DNA of 64,000 nucleotides. Source: Marchantia polymorpha subsp. ruderalis (lineage: Eukaryota > Streptophyta > Marchantiopsida > Marchantiales > Marchantiaceae). Below the pieces are notes generated by a model. That model had not been told where the DNA came from. It was given only the letters and a program-made list of their open reading frames with translations, and searched no databases. The stretch lies in contig AP031352.1 of NCBI GenBank assembly GCA_037833965.1, positions 15,604,501 to 15,668,500 of the forward strand, written 5' to 3'. Each line of letters opens with the position of its first letter. The first letter of the stretch is position 1. Shown piece by piece: positions 47,985 to 59,464 of the stretch. A program made the position numbers and the translations under genes.

Positions 47985-48855
47985 ATATTGTGGGGTACTG
48001 GTTGTAAGAAGACAGGTTGGGAGCGTGTGGAGAGGGTGCAGAAGATATTTCTACAAGAAGAATTGGGTGTGAGAAATCAAACCTCATATGCTATTCTTCT
48101 TGCGGAAACAGGTTGTTTACCTCTAAAGGCTGAAGCTCTATACTTGACCATCACTTACATCACAAGGGTGAGATCTCTTGATGCTTGTCGCCTTCCTCCT
48201 CAAGCTTTGAGTGCCACACGTGCCAAAGGATGGTTAGCGGATGTGATAACTTGGTCTTTGAGGTGGAATGTGACGGAACGCGATTGGGACCTACAACCTA
48301 TAGCACTACGTGAACGTCTAAAGGAGGAGTTATGAACATTATTTGGAGCAAGCGCGGCACCAAGATGCAGTTTTATCAACTTCATGTGAACTCTATGCTT
48401 GTTTATTGTGAACAGGATTACCTACTTGCAGGAATCTCTACATCCTTGCGTCATATTATTGCTAGGCATAGAACTGGATCTCATAGACTTGGAATTGAGG
48501 AAGGACGTTGGCTTAATATTGATAGGAGTGAACGTATTTGTAGGCTATGTGATGGAAGAGAAGTTGAGGATGAAGAGCATGTATTTCTTACTTGTACTAG
48601 ATATACAAAGATTAGAGTGACTCGTAATATAGATGTAGAGAATTTTTATTCTTTATTACAGTTAGTTCCTTTTGATCTAGGTTGTTATATTAGGGACATT
48701 ATTAGTTATCATTCTAGTGCTCTTGGCACTAGCTAGAGATTGGCCTTTGGGGTCTTTTCCCTTGTTTGTGGTTGTCGCTTGTATTGTGTTTTTGAGCCTT
48801 TTGACCCTTTGGGTCCCCCGGGCTTGATCTATTACCATTACCATATTCATCATAA
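47985..48855 (+). mobile_element. LINE 3'-end copy, 5'-truncated
   Basis: Same family as the minus-strand LINE at 25.8-27.4 kb. It starts within the RT thumb (GCKKTGWERVERVQKIFLQEELG) and continues through the C-terminal zinc motif CRLCDGREV...HVFLTC to a stop after ALGTS (about 48736). An untranslated tail follows, ending in GATCTATTACCATTACCAT. The frame is broken once, near 48335. It is inserted in the decayed LTR-element remains. It is better preserved than the LTR sequence around it, so it arrived later. Confidence 0.85.
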
Positions 48856-49350
48856 TAATCAACTAAGAAACCAGCTAAAATTCTAACTAATGCAACTTTG
48901 ACAATCAAAGAATCTACATAGATAAGATGCAACAATAACGTTGCATCTTACAAGTACAAAGTTTTGTAACCATATTTGATTAGTTAAAACTATAATAAAT
49001 ATAATTAAAAAATAAAATATAATTATATTATAATGGATTATCTAAAATCGTCACATAAGCAATCCATGTGGAGAATATTTATGTTAATTGACATCAACAT
49101 CTCAACAGTTTGTACGTTTATTAGGAAATGATTGAACGTGTTAATTAGTGTATTAATTATTAGTAACACGCCAAACATTCTTGTGCTGGTTAAGATTATA
49201 CACCATATTATCAATCCATCAGAGGTTGAATAGATGGTGGAGGTGAGATATTATCTCTTTGTACTTGTTGATTATATCTATATAAATGAAAATAGAATCA
49301 TACTAGATAGCTTTTATCTTCAAATGAAATATTCTCTTAATAATGTTACA
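48856..49350 (+). mobile_element. Decayed 3' end of a relative of the inner chromovirus
   Basis: The left part (48,866-48,960) corresponds to the chromodomain end and the purine tract of the 30.7-36.6 kb element. The right part (48965-49350) is a 386-bp LTR beginning TGTAACCAT and ending GTTACA. Divergence is heavy and mostly transitions. An old, broken fossil. Confidence 0.75.
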
Positions 49351-49899
49351 CCCAAGGTATAAATTTACTACTCTAAGGTATGGATTTGTCTTAAAATCGG
49401 TATACTTCAAATCAAATACTACTATATTCTAAAGAGTAATATTAGTCTTCACACATTAGTAGCATTAGAGATGACATTGTACCTAGTTTTCTTTTCCCTC
49501 ATTAGTGAAATTTCATCTTAATACTTGCTCTATCCAAAAAAAAAACCATAAGCTTTTCCATATCTAATGAAGATACCGGTTTGTGTACCGAGCCAAGTTG
49601 GAAACAAATAAGAGAAAAAATTTTGCAAATTTTTCATATAAAATATGTATCTAATTTTACATATGTTTGAAAATGTTTTTTCAAGGGTTATCTATTTTAC
49701 CATGCACTAGATTTTTTATTGCTATCTTTCAAACATGATACTTCTGGTAATTTAAAAAACCTAGCGAGAGTTACTCTTATTTACTAGCGCCCCATCCCTT
49801 GCATTGAATTTCATTAGGAGATGATGAGCTTTTGCATATAATTTTTTATTTGAATCTTCCCATACTATTTTCTATATAATTGTCCTTCGGTTAATTTTC
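49351..49899. other. AT-rich spacer
   Basis: No gene, RNA or repeat recognised. Confidence 0.55.
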
Positions 49900-50350
49900 T
49901 ATAATTCTCGCCTCTCGCGTCTTTATCTCATTCCTAGTTATCGCTAAAGTCGCGGGGCTTTAGAATCAAATCGGTCAAATGTTGAACTGAGCTTTTCCAC
50001 GCCCCGAAGTGTCTTACCAGGTCTAAACTTCCTGACGTCCACTAAGTCCACCCTGACTACGTTGGCCACCGGCAGGGACGCCGTTCTGTTCTACGATTCC
50101 AGGGCCCCCCGCTTTTGTCCACTCTTTCGACTTCGGGGCGGAATGGACAGTTTGTCGTGCTGCGGTGAAGGTTAGAAACTCACATGGCGGTAAGGAGCCA
50201 ATTGATCGATCGATTGAGATAGACCCCGTCATGGATGTTCCGGGATATGATCGAATGTTTGATTCTCTCGATATGGGTTTAGGGTATTATTATTCTCGAT
50301 ATAAATTAGGATTAGTGACTGTCTGGAGTGGGCCTGGTCAGCGTATCTAA
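49900..50350. other. GC-rich block, possible organelle-derived insert
   Basis: Base composition jumps abruptly from AT-rich to GC-rich with words such as CTTTCGACTTCGGGGCGG and CCGGCAGGGACGCCG, resembling plant mitochondrial DNA. Overlapping frames on both strands (for example one with SIEIDPVMDVPGYDRMFDSL at 50165-50350) show no family I can name. A nuclear copy of mitochondrial DNA is a guess from texture only. Confidence 0.3.
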
Positions 50351-53300
50351 GTGGATTGATCAACTGGTTCTGCCAACAAAACACCATCCATTCCGATTAC
50401 GTCCTCAGTTACTTTTCAAGCACGTGAAGTAGTTTTCTTCTAGATTGCATTCAAGTAAAATATTTTAACACCAAATGGCCTTCGGGGCTTCAAGTGGAAT
50501 TCATCACCCACGCTAGATTCAACAAACTATCAGCCAACACGACGGTAAATGGCTGGAGGCCCGAAAGTAAAATCCGCCATACTAACTCGAGATTTGTGAA
50601 TGTGTTTTTATTCAAGGAATCATGTACAACGATAATTTATCACTAATATCAGTAATAAATTATCGAATAAATCTATAGAAACATTTACACACACTTGGCC
50701 GGATCATGCTAAAATTATCATCCTACATGGACTTGTTGATGTGGATAGTTTTATATCATAGGTGCAGCATGACTGATTTTTCATGGCATGCTACTGGGCT
50801 ATAGCCCCTATCACTCTCTTGGTATAATTTATGCAACGCATTATGAACCACGCTTTATCACACTTTTTTTGCCATAGATTGTGTACTTGTGGAAAAAAAC
50901 CTACATCATTCACACTTTACAAGTGAGGGGAATGTGTCGGAATAGTATAGTAACCAATTGGAATCGTACATGCTTAATGATGAATATGGGTATACTTGAC
51001 TGTTGTAATCTTACATGGGAAGATTTCTCCACTTTTCAGAATAATAACTAAGATCCTAGCTTTAAAACTGTAAAACACCTAAAATTATTTAAATAATTAA
51101 AATTGTATTTAATGAAAAGGATTGAACACAACACTTGAATGCTCAATCTTTCCACAAGTGTGTTTCACTTCCTCCGTCACTCAAACCCTTCATTCCTACT
51201 TCCTTTCCCTCATATATACGAGTAAAGAGTACTACTATATAGATCCTCTAGTTCCAAGACCCAAAGATTTACAGTAACCAATAACTTGATGTTGGTTACT
51301 GTAATGTTTACTACGACTTGGGTATAAATTGGTTAACATGATATTACTTTCCAGAAATTATAATTGAAGTGACATTGTCACCAATGGCCGCCTCGCGCAC
51401 TGTCCGAAATATGGATTGCAAGATAACAAGTCCTACAGATTATTGTCTATGATTGATAGATGAACCAAGATGGTGCGCGTGGTCTAAACAAACCATGGCA
51501 CAATCATCGTAGAGAAATGGAAGCCGAGGACAGCTAATGGTCCTTAGTGACCTTTCTGACAAAACGTTGTTCTCTCAGCAACTTCCATTTCTTGTCAGTC
51601 GTGTTTGAGCATCTAGCGGACCTAGAGCAATCACAGATTTAAGTAAACACTCAATTTGAGTCCAGCACATGAATCCTCTCCTCTGGAAGAAATTCCATCT
51701 AGAAGTATCCGACACAAGATTGAGTGTGCAAGCCTTGAAGAAATGGAAAAGCCACGGGACTTAATGAGACGACCTGTCCTATCGTTCGTTACCTGATATA
51801 GACTCAACATTTGCTCTAGGTACTGATCAGAATACAGAATTAAGGACCCCACGCATGCAATCAGAGAACCCGAAGAAGCCAGAAACTCCAATACAAGTGC
51901 GGTCAATCGCGGCCCAAGGGATAGAACCGTAACGAGCAGCCGAGCAGCAGAAAGCAGAGTTTACTACTGGTTTGATTTTGCGAAACCTCAAGTTTCAGGA
52001 ATGTTAGATTCTTGAGCTGAATTGTAACCTTGGCTGTGAACTAGAGACGAACAGAACACAGTCTGCACTTGATCGATTACGGCATACAGACTATGATCTA
52101 CTTCAGAACTGCAGACAGTACTAAGTTGGGGAGAATCGAAGAGTCCAAGATTTGGTACATCTTGAATGAACACTGCGATGTCTTCAACATCTGCGCAGCG
52201 TGAATTCAGAACAAGAATGTATGCTTCTTTCGATTGGAGTTTATTCGAATCACTCGTGTCGTAGTTCTCATGATTCGAAATCTAGTCAATGGAAGAAAGT
52301 TCTGGGCCCTTGGGTGGTCTGCATGTGACTGAGATTTGTCTCTCCATCAAGCCCTGCTTGCACGAGCAAGAACAGATCACTAACGAACCATTCCGTCGGA
52401 ATTGAAGTCTTATGAATGGGAGGCACACAGATGGGCATGGAAGCACAATTGTTTCCAATCTTTCGTCCATCCTACAGATGCGCCTCTTCGGAGTCCTGTT
52501 CACGGAATCAATTCTCCGAGCACACACTCGCTCTCTGTGTGTCGTCACCACAGTGACCTCTGCCACCACTTTCTCGGAGTATGGAGGTTGATATAATAGC
52601 TCGGGATTTGACCAGGAATTCAACCACGAAGCGTTTGATTCAAGTGACCAGATGAATGTTGCCGACTTGTGAAGGCAGCACGATAGGCTTCCAGATCCCT
52701 GTTGTTGTACATAGGACAGAGGCGACGTCACCGCATGATGTTACCGCTTCCTTACTCCTACTCGGTGATACCAGAACAAAAGAACTGACATCATCGCCCG
52801 ACCTGACTCGTCTTTCCCTTGTACTTCACGCTTCGAGGTCCGAAATGTTTTTCGGACCTCGAAGAGGTCGGAAGAAGGCGATGGCTTTCGGTGAAAGGTT
52901 CAAAATCTGTCTACATCGTGATCGGGATTCCAAGGTAGGGTAGTGAAATGTTGCTGATTTTTCCAGATGGAAATTTATCTCGTATGACAAAACTAAAAAC
53001 AACTCGAATCCAGAACAAGCTCCTGCCGAAATGTGGAATGCTGTGCGCGCATGTGTTTTAAACTTTGCATCAGCTCAAGCAAGCTTTAACCGGGTTTCGC
53101 GGGTCTTCTGAGATTCACTTTGAGAAAGTCATGTCGTTATTGATGGACTTGATTGGACGCAACAATAAATAACTCTAAGCCCACACAAAATAAGGCTCTC
53201 CACTGCATTCACCAGCTAACACGACGAGATCTCATATTGTGGTAAGAGAATCCCAAGAGTCACTTCTCATGAATCAGATGAAGAGGAGTTTTATTTACCC

Positions 53301-53456
53301 ATTTTGACAGTTATTGAATATCCCAATATCTATTTTGACCGTCCCAATATCCAAGTATATCCAGGCGTATGTTCTGTCACAATAATAAACTTGTAATAGT
53401 CAAGCATAGGCGAGTTGCTGCAGGTGGCTGGGTCGTGATCATGAGATGAAGGCCCT
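50351..53456. other. Region upstream of the GH3 gene, no recognised gene
   Basis: Left part is AT-rich, right part (from about 51.4 kb) more balanced. The longest frame is 52282-52731 (-), 149 codons, with no family resemblance and irregular composition. There is a GC-rich hairpin at 52831-52864. No TGTCTC or GAGACA auxin-response core lies within the last 450 bp before the GH3 TATA box; the nearest TGTCTC I noticed is at 52337. Confidence 0.55.
52831..52864. repeat. GC-rich perfect hairpin
   Basis: 14-bp arms CTTCGAGGTCCGAA (52831-52844) and their exact complement (52851-52864) around the loop ATGTTT. Not followed by a T-run. Function unknown. Confidence 0.9.
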
Positions 53457-53465
53457 CTATAAATA
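53457..53465 (+). promoter_or_regulatory. TATA box of the GH3 gene
   Basis: CTATAAATA lies about 110 bp before the chosen ATG (53574), predicting transcription from about 53,490 and an 80-nt leader. This supports 53574 rather than the in-frame ATG at 53493, which would sit at the transcript's extreme 5' end. Confidence 0.7.
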
Positions 53466-53573
53466 AGAGTTGCTAACATTGACATTCCTGGAATGCATTG
53501 CAAGGCCCTTCACCTTTCTTCTTCGCAGTACGCATTGCTCTTGGCCCACTGTCAGACCCCAGTGAATAAAACA

Positions 53574-56500
53574 ATGGAAGAAAGGATGGGTAGAGGTGTG
53601 CCCCTTTTCGTAGAACCTGAGCGTCCAGAAGAAGTGGTCGAACGGATAGTGTATCTGCTGGAGAATGTGAAAGATATCCAACGAAGTTTGCTGGAAAACC
53701 TTCTAAAAAAACATGGCGATTGCGAGTATCTCGAAAAATACAAGAAAGATGGCAAAATCGACGTTCAGACTTTCAGGGAGCGAGTTCCTCTGATTACGTA
53801 CGAGGATATTCAAAGAGACATCCAGAGGACCGCACAACGAGGGAAACATGCTAACATTCTCTGCTGCGAGGAACCAGTTCATTTCCACCAGAGGTTCGTC
53901 AGCTCACTCACTCCGCCTTTCATTCCCAGTACTCTGGTCTAGTCTTTCATGGGGGCGACTCGTGGATGTTGCAGCGGCGGAACGTCTGGCGGTAAACTGA
54001 AAATGCTACCTGTGACCGGTTCGGCCCGAGAAACGCTGGTCGAGTACTTTGTCATGATCGATGCCTGGTTTCACATGTAAGTAGCAGGCTTTTGCCTTCA
54101 GAGATGAAGTAATACTTAATCCGTGTGTACTTGTATATATCTTTCTCCCGTATGAAGTAGTGCTATGAAGTGCATGCTTTTTAGCTCCAAACGTTCACTG
54201 GTCTTAGCATCAGAGTCTTTCGACTAAATGAATGAGAAATCGAATATTTGGAGTTCTGGCCTTTGAGCCTCGTTTTACCTGTCGAACAGGAAATCAACCG
54301 TGAAGCGAACGTCAGCTGGTGGCATTGGCATGACGTTCTTCTTTGGCGGTGACTGCTTGAAGACTCCAGGTGGCCACGACCTGCTGCTTGTGAGCTCTTG
54401 GTTCGTCCGACAATCCATGTCTGCGTATCGACAAACACCCGAACGTTTCGCCTCTCCATTGGAGGTCATCCTGTGCAGAGATTTCGCTCAGTCTGTGTAC
54501 TGTCAGCTTCTATGTGGACTGATCAGGTCTGCAGAAGTTGCGATGATGTCCAGCTTAATCATAAGTGTGCTTGCCACTGCAGTGACGTTCTTGCAAGAGA
54601 ACTGGGAAGAATTGTGCAACGATATAAGCACGGGCAAGCTTAGCGCAAGAATCACCGATCAAAAAGTCCGTCGAGCAGTTTCACAGATCTTGCATACCCC
54701 GGATCCCGAGCTCGCTGCTAAAATCAGAGCCGAGTGCAGCAAAGACACCTGGGCTGGGATCCTGACCCGCCTTTGGCCCAATTTGAGATTCATATAAGGA
54801 ATTTGTACCGGGTCGTTGCTGTAGTTCGTAGATCATTTCGAGTTCTTCACAGATCACAAAGTTCCAGTCGTCTGTCTTGTCTATGGTTCCTCGGAGGGAG
54901 CCATAGGCATGAATCCGTATCCTGATGCTCACCCGAACGATATCACCTACGTGTTTCTTCCGCAAATGGGCTACTTCGAGTTCAGGAATATCAGGGATTC
55001 ATCGGTTGTAGAGATCTCTGACGTGGTAGTAGGAGAAGATTATGAGTTCATAATGACCAATCTTTCAGGTGAGTGATTTATCCTGAGACTCGTTTGCGTT
55101 TTTCATTCATAAAGCCTTTGAGTTCGGCGGAACTCCCGACTTCCTATGCAAGTATCGACAGATTTATAGCAGGACGCTCAACTTTGAATATAGGACAGAA
55201 CATGGACAAACGTTGCGCTTTTTTAGAAACAAAAGTTGATCTGATCCTATCACCCACAGTCCCAGAGAGTTGATAACTGTAGGGCAAGAATCAGACAATT
55301 ATCACTCTACCATAGATGTGAAATCTGAAGGTAGCGCCAGGAGAGATATGGGTCTTGTTTACCAGGCTGAGGCTGGAAGACTAGACTGCAGAGCCCAACA
55401 TTGGGTGCCCATGCCCATGGGCTTTGGGTAACATTTTTAATTCCATGGGTGGGTAGTATTTCCTGGTGGGTTTGGATGGGCATAACTTTCAAATCGGTAA
55501 GAACCCCATGCGCATCAATGCTGCTTGAGACGTCAGTTACTGAGAGCTCGAACCTCCGCCATCTCGAATCCAAACTCTCCACATCCGACGGATCCGACAC
55601 CGTGAGAGTTGGAATATTACAAGCGAAACCGCGACGTGAATGTCAAAATCGAGTGTTTGCTCTTGACTGAGGAAAAACTATCGTTCCTTTGGTTTGTACA
55701 AACAGTACCTTACTCATTCCTTTGGTTTGTAAGATCCTTGTAAAAGCTGTTGACCTTGATTTTCAATCCAATCTTTCCATAACTTCCACCCGCCCTTTTC
55801 ACTAGACATATTTGGTTGACTCCAATCTGCCAACCCAACACCCCTTGGACTAAACATAGACTTAACTCAAACACAATTTTTGAATACATGGAAGTAGTTT
55901 GAATAGCATGGATGGGCACGGACAATGCTATGGGTGGGCAAAGGTCGCTGCTGGTGCTTATGGTCTGGGTATAAATTTGAAGTAAAATGTTGGCCTCTGC
56001 TAGACTGCCAGCCTCTGCGACGTCACTATCTGTAGACTAGGTTGAAAGTGACGTGACTTGCAGTGTACAGTCGAAGTGTCGTCACCATCAAATCAATGAG
56101 AGGGACACAGGATGAGCTTATTGTGAGCAAGGATACCTTGTTGCAGAGATCTTTAATCTTTACTTCGTATTATTGCAAGGCATAGAACTTGATCTCATAG
56201 ACTTGGAATTGAAGAAGTAACGTTGGTTGAATATTGATAGGAATGAACGGATTTGTAGGCTATGTGATGGGAGAAATGTTGAGTATGAAGAGTATGTGTT
56301 TCTTACTTGTACTAGATATATTGAGATCAGAGTGGTTTATAAAGTTGTTGAGAATTTATATTCTTTGTTTCACTATGAGCCTTATGATTTAGGTTGTTAC
56401 ATTAGGGATATTATTAGTTACCGTTCTAGTGTTCTTGGCACCAGTTAGGGGATTCTTTTGGTTCTTTCCTAGGTTAGAGTTAGTCGTTTGTATTGTTTTT

Positions 56501-57374
56501 TTCAAACTTTTGACACTTTGGATCCCACGTGGTTGATCTATTTACCATGGAAGCTGCACTATTGTCATGAACATGAGAATGATCAATATGGTCCCAAATC
56601 CCCCATGCATTTCGAATGACTGCAGATATAATTTAGATCTCATGTACGTGACTGAAATAATCCACGCCTATTTATGCTTTACATTTTTTTGCTTTACCCT
56701 TATTCATGCAACGTGATGACCAGCTTGAAAAAGGTCATTCAGAGAACAAGAATGTGGTTAAGTAAGCGGGTATTGGAGTTAAATGAGAAGCCATTTGTTT
56801 GATGATCTGTTTCGCAGGGCTGTGGAGATATAAGATGGCAGATGTTCTGAAGTGTGTCGGCTATATTCATTCTTCTCCAGAGTTTAAATTTCTCGGACGC
56901 GAGAATACTCTCGTAAACGTAGCGCAGGAGATTGTGCACGAGTATGAAATGACCTTGGCTGTGGAATCAGCAGCAAAACTTCATCTATTTGCCGGGGCAC
57001 ACCTTATGGGCTACACAACCACGGTCAATGTAAAGTCTTTTCCAGGTCACTATGTGGTATTCTGGGAGCTGCAGATAGAGCATTCCTCTGCGGAAGGTGA
57101 ACATCAAGAGGAGCTCGAACAATGTTGCTTAGCTATAGAAAATAGCCTGAACGAAAAATATAGGGCCGATAGAAATATGGGCACGATAGCTCCCCTGGAA
57201 ATTAATTTGGTGAAACCTGGTTCGTTTTCCAACTTGATGCAGCAAGCACAAGCTACTCGATGCTCGACTCAGTTGAAACAAACTCGCACATACAAACCAG
57301 ACCACCCAGCCGTGCAGTTCCTTTATTCTGCAGCCCAACACAAGTTCAGAAGTTCAAAAGCTCTTACCTTATAA
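53574..57374 (+). pseudogene. GH3: GH3 acyl-acid amido synthetase gene, probably inactivated
   Basis: Four exons: 53574-53893, 53975-54076, 54290-55068, 56818-57374. All junctions are GT...AG, phases fit, and the sum is 586 codons (585 residues), normal for GH3. These enzymes adenylate jasmonate, auxin or benzoates and couple them to amino acids in the cytosol. Landmarks: N-terminal helices (VPLITYEDIQ); the ATP loop split by intron 1 as QSGGTSGGK; LQENWEELCNDISTGKLS; YGSSEGAIGMNP (family YxSSE motif); MGYFEF; GLWRYKMADVL (family YRVGDV); GHYVVFWEL; CCLAIENSLN; a C-terminal GPLEI-like APLEI. The start ATG has context ACAATGG. Two in-frame stops lie in exon 3, TAA 54795-54797 and TAG 54822-54824, in a normally conserved stretch. 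No plausible intron removes them; both could come from C-to-T change of Gln codons. The rest is so well kept that loss must be recent, unless the stops are sequence errors. A LINE 3' end sits in intron 3. Substrate cannot be assigned. Confidence 0.85.
56115..56550 (+). mobile_element. LINE 3'-end copy inside GH3 intron 3
   Basis: A strongly 5'-truncated copy of the same LINE family as 47985-48855. It begins around GCTTATTGTGAGCAAGG and carries the zinc motif CRLCDGRNV...YVFLTC, the ending LGTS, and the tail GATCTATTTACCAT. Same strand as the gene. Broken upstream of the zinc motif. Confidence 0.85.
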
Positions 57375-57522
57375 GAATTGAGAATCGGGATCCGGGGACC
57401 GTTGTCCAAGTCATTGTTCGGTTCGCGTCCTGAGCTATGAGAAGATGGTTGTTTTTGGGACATATAGACCCTCCCAAGGGCTTTGACTGATAATGATTAT
57501 CTAAGTATGAAGCTGAAATTAA

Positions 57523-57532
57523 AATAAATAAA
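57523..57532 (+). terminator. Poly(A) signal of the GH3 gene
   Basis: Overlapping AATAAA copies about 150 bp after the GH3 stop codon. Confidence 0.55.
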
Positions 57533-59464
57533 ATATACTCGCATTAAAATATATACTCTATACGGGTTTTCAGTTATCATTCACTTTTTATCATCACTCA
57601 TGCCTGTAACGTTTCTCCCTCGCATGTACGACAGGAAAGTTCATTGCTTCGTGAGAGTTTATTCAGTCAAATTAGTATGACCTTCTGCTTCGAGTGACCT
57701 GCGAGTTTTCTTCTCCTCCTTATTCCTCCAACTCAGAACTCGGAGCCAAACCGATTGGAGGTCAGTGATAATCCCTCCAGAGCCACAAACGGCATTTTAA
57801 AGTTCAATTATCTCAATTTAGCTGTGACAGGAGAACTTGTAGCACCCTGGACTCACTCGATCCGTTCTAAATAACCAGCTGTTGAGAACGTAGTGATTCC
57901 ATGTGCAATTCTTCTACAAGGGCGTCATCAATCTGGATTCTAATTTGAGTCTGAGTTCAGTGAGAAGGAAAATGTTATGGGCTTGTTTACCGTGAACGCT
58001 GATATTGTATACACGTTGTAGGTACAGTACAATATATAAGCTTTAGTTCAGTCAAGGTTGAGATACTTTATCTGAAACAAGGTTGCACTTTTGGCAACTA
58101 CTTTTCGCAAAATTTCGAAGTTATCGAATCTCGTGCATGAGAGTTACAGATTTACAAGACTGCACTCAATGTGCAGTCTTGAACAGTCGACAGCTGTATC
58201 GAACAGTCTTGACATCTCCACCTGTTCCAAATCCCACAGCGACTCTTCGAGAAATTACTGCACGAATCAACTGCTCATGTGTCCTTCACATGCTTCCTCA
58301 AGCCTAGCTGAGACCTGAGATAAGCACATCTGAGGACAATCACAGGGGAACTTTCTGATGAGTTTCAACTTCGTGTGGACCGGGGCGTTTTCTGGCTCCG
58401 CGAAAGATCTCGCACAATCTTGCACGCCTCAAGTCAACGTTAACAGTCGTCAAGGGATGAACAGAGATGGCTTCATCTGCGTAGTAGCTGATTCTGGAGG
58501 CCTTTGAAGACGGGGTGTTCGAACAAAACGAGAATACGGACTCAAAGATTTTGAAGGGTTGTTCTATTCAGGCTCAGAGGCATGTGACTTTGATCCTGCG
58601 TAACATGTCGGGTTCTGAAAGATGTTGACAAAACGTCCGTGGCATAGTTCAAACTACGAACCCGGAGCATTCTTGTATGTATACTCTGCTCTGTGCACTT
58701 TCCGAACCGGTACATCTTTACTTACATTTGTACAAGAGAAGCTCACAAGCCGTCCGGTATATAGTCCAAGTACACAGCGATGTCGATATGTATCGACTCA
58801 CTTAGTTACACAAACTTATACAAACTGCCGTACTGCCAGGTGTCAGGGATCCCAGTTTCTATATACTCCTTCTGTCTGGCTTCATGCGCCCTTCGGCAGC
58901 CCTCGACTCAGCTGGATTTTATTTCAGTTTTTCAACAACCATGTAGAGGCAGTCAACCGGATCAAATTCCAAGAACCATGTAGACGCATGTAGAGGCCGA
59001 CACTCTAGAGGCCGCGAAGTTCCATCTAAAGTAATGTAGTGGAATCTAAACTAAAGGTTACTAAAACTAAAACTAAACAGCAGGAGGGATAGTTCACTTG
59101 TATTCCCTAATTCAAACTGTAATATATGTAATCCAAACAGTGATAACATATTGTGGCGACAAAATTTTAGGCGGTAAAGTTTAGGGTTTTTGAAAATAGG
59201 ATCACATCGGTATTCTCCAGTTCGTCAAAGTTTCGACGTGGCTTATGGATGCCAGTGTCAGTGCTTCAAGTAGCTCGTGCCATAGCTCATGCTTGTATTT
59301 TTCTTGTCATTTCAGGTGTTTTTTGCTAGTGGGAATACAACATGAAGGCAGGATGGATTGTGCAGGACCCACTTATGATGGCCCTTTCAATTAGTTAATG
59401 TTGAATTGATCAAATGGGGCGGCCTACATCAAAAGCTCGAGGCTTAACAATTTTGTTTCGGCAG
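57533..59464. other. Spacer downstream of GH3, no recognised gene
   Basis: Mixed composition. The longest frame is 58622-58993 (+), 123 codons, without family resemblance. A small hairpin lies at 58155-58181 (11-bp arms). Confidence 0.55.

Noticed and set aside
50023-50350. Named mitochondrial gene in the GC-rich block
   Set aside because: Neither strand gives a frame I can assign to any organelle protein, so only the texture is reported.
52282-52731. 149-codon minus-strand frame upstream of GH3
   Set aside because: No domain, irregular composition, no splice or promoter context; most likely chance.
53493-53573. ATG at 53493 as the GH3 start
   Set aside because: It lies about 30 bp after the TATA box, at the expected transcript end. 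The added 27 residues do not resemble GH3 N termini, and 53574 has a better context.
54780-54840. A short intron that would remove the two GH3 stops
   Set aside because: No GT donor and AG acceptor pair at plausible plant intron length. Any such cut would delete residues conserved in the family.
58622-58993. 123-codon plus-strand frame downstream of GH3
   Set aside because: No recognisable domain and no supporting signals.
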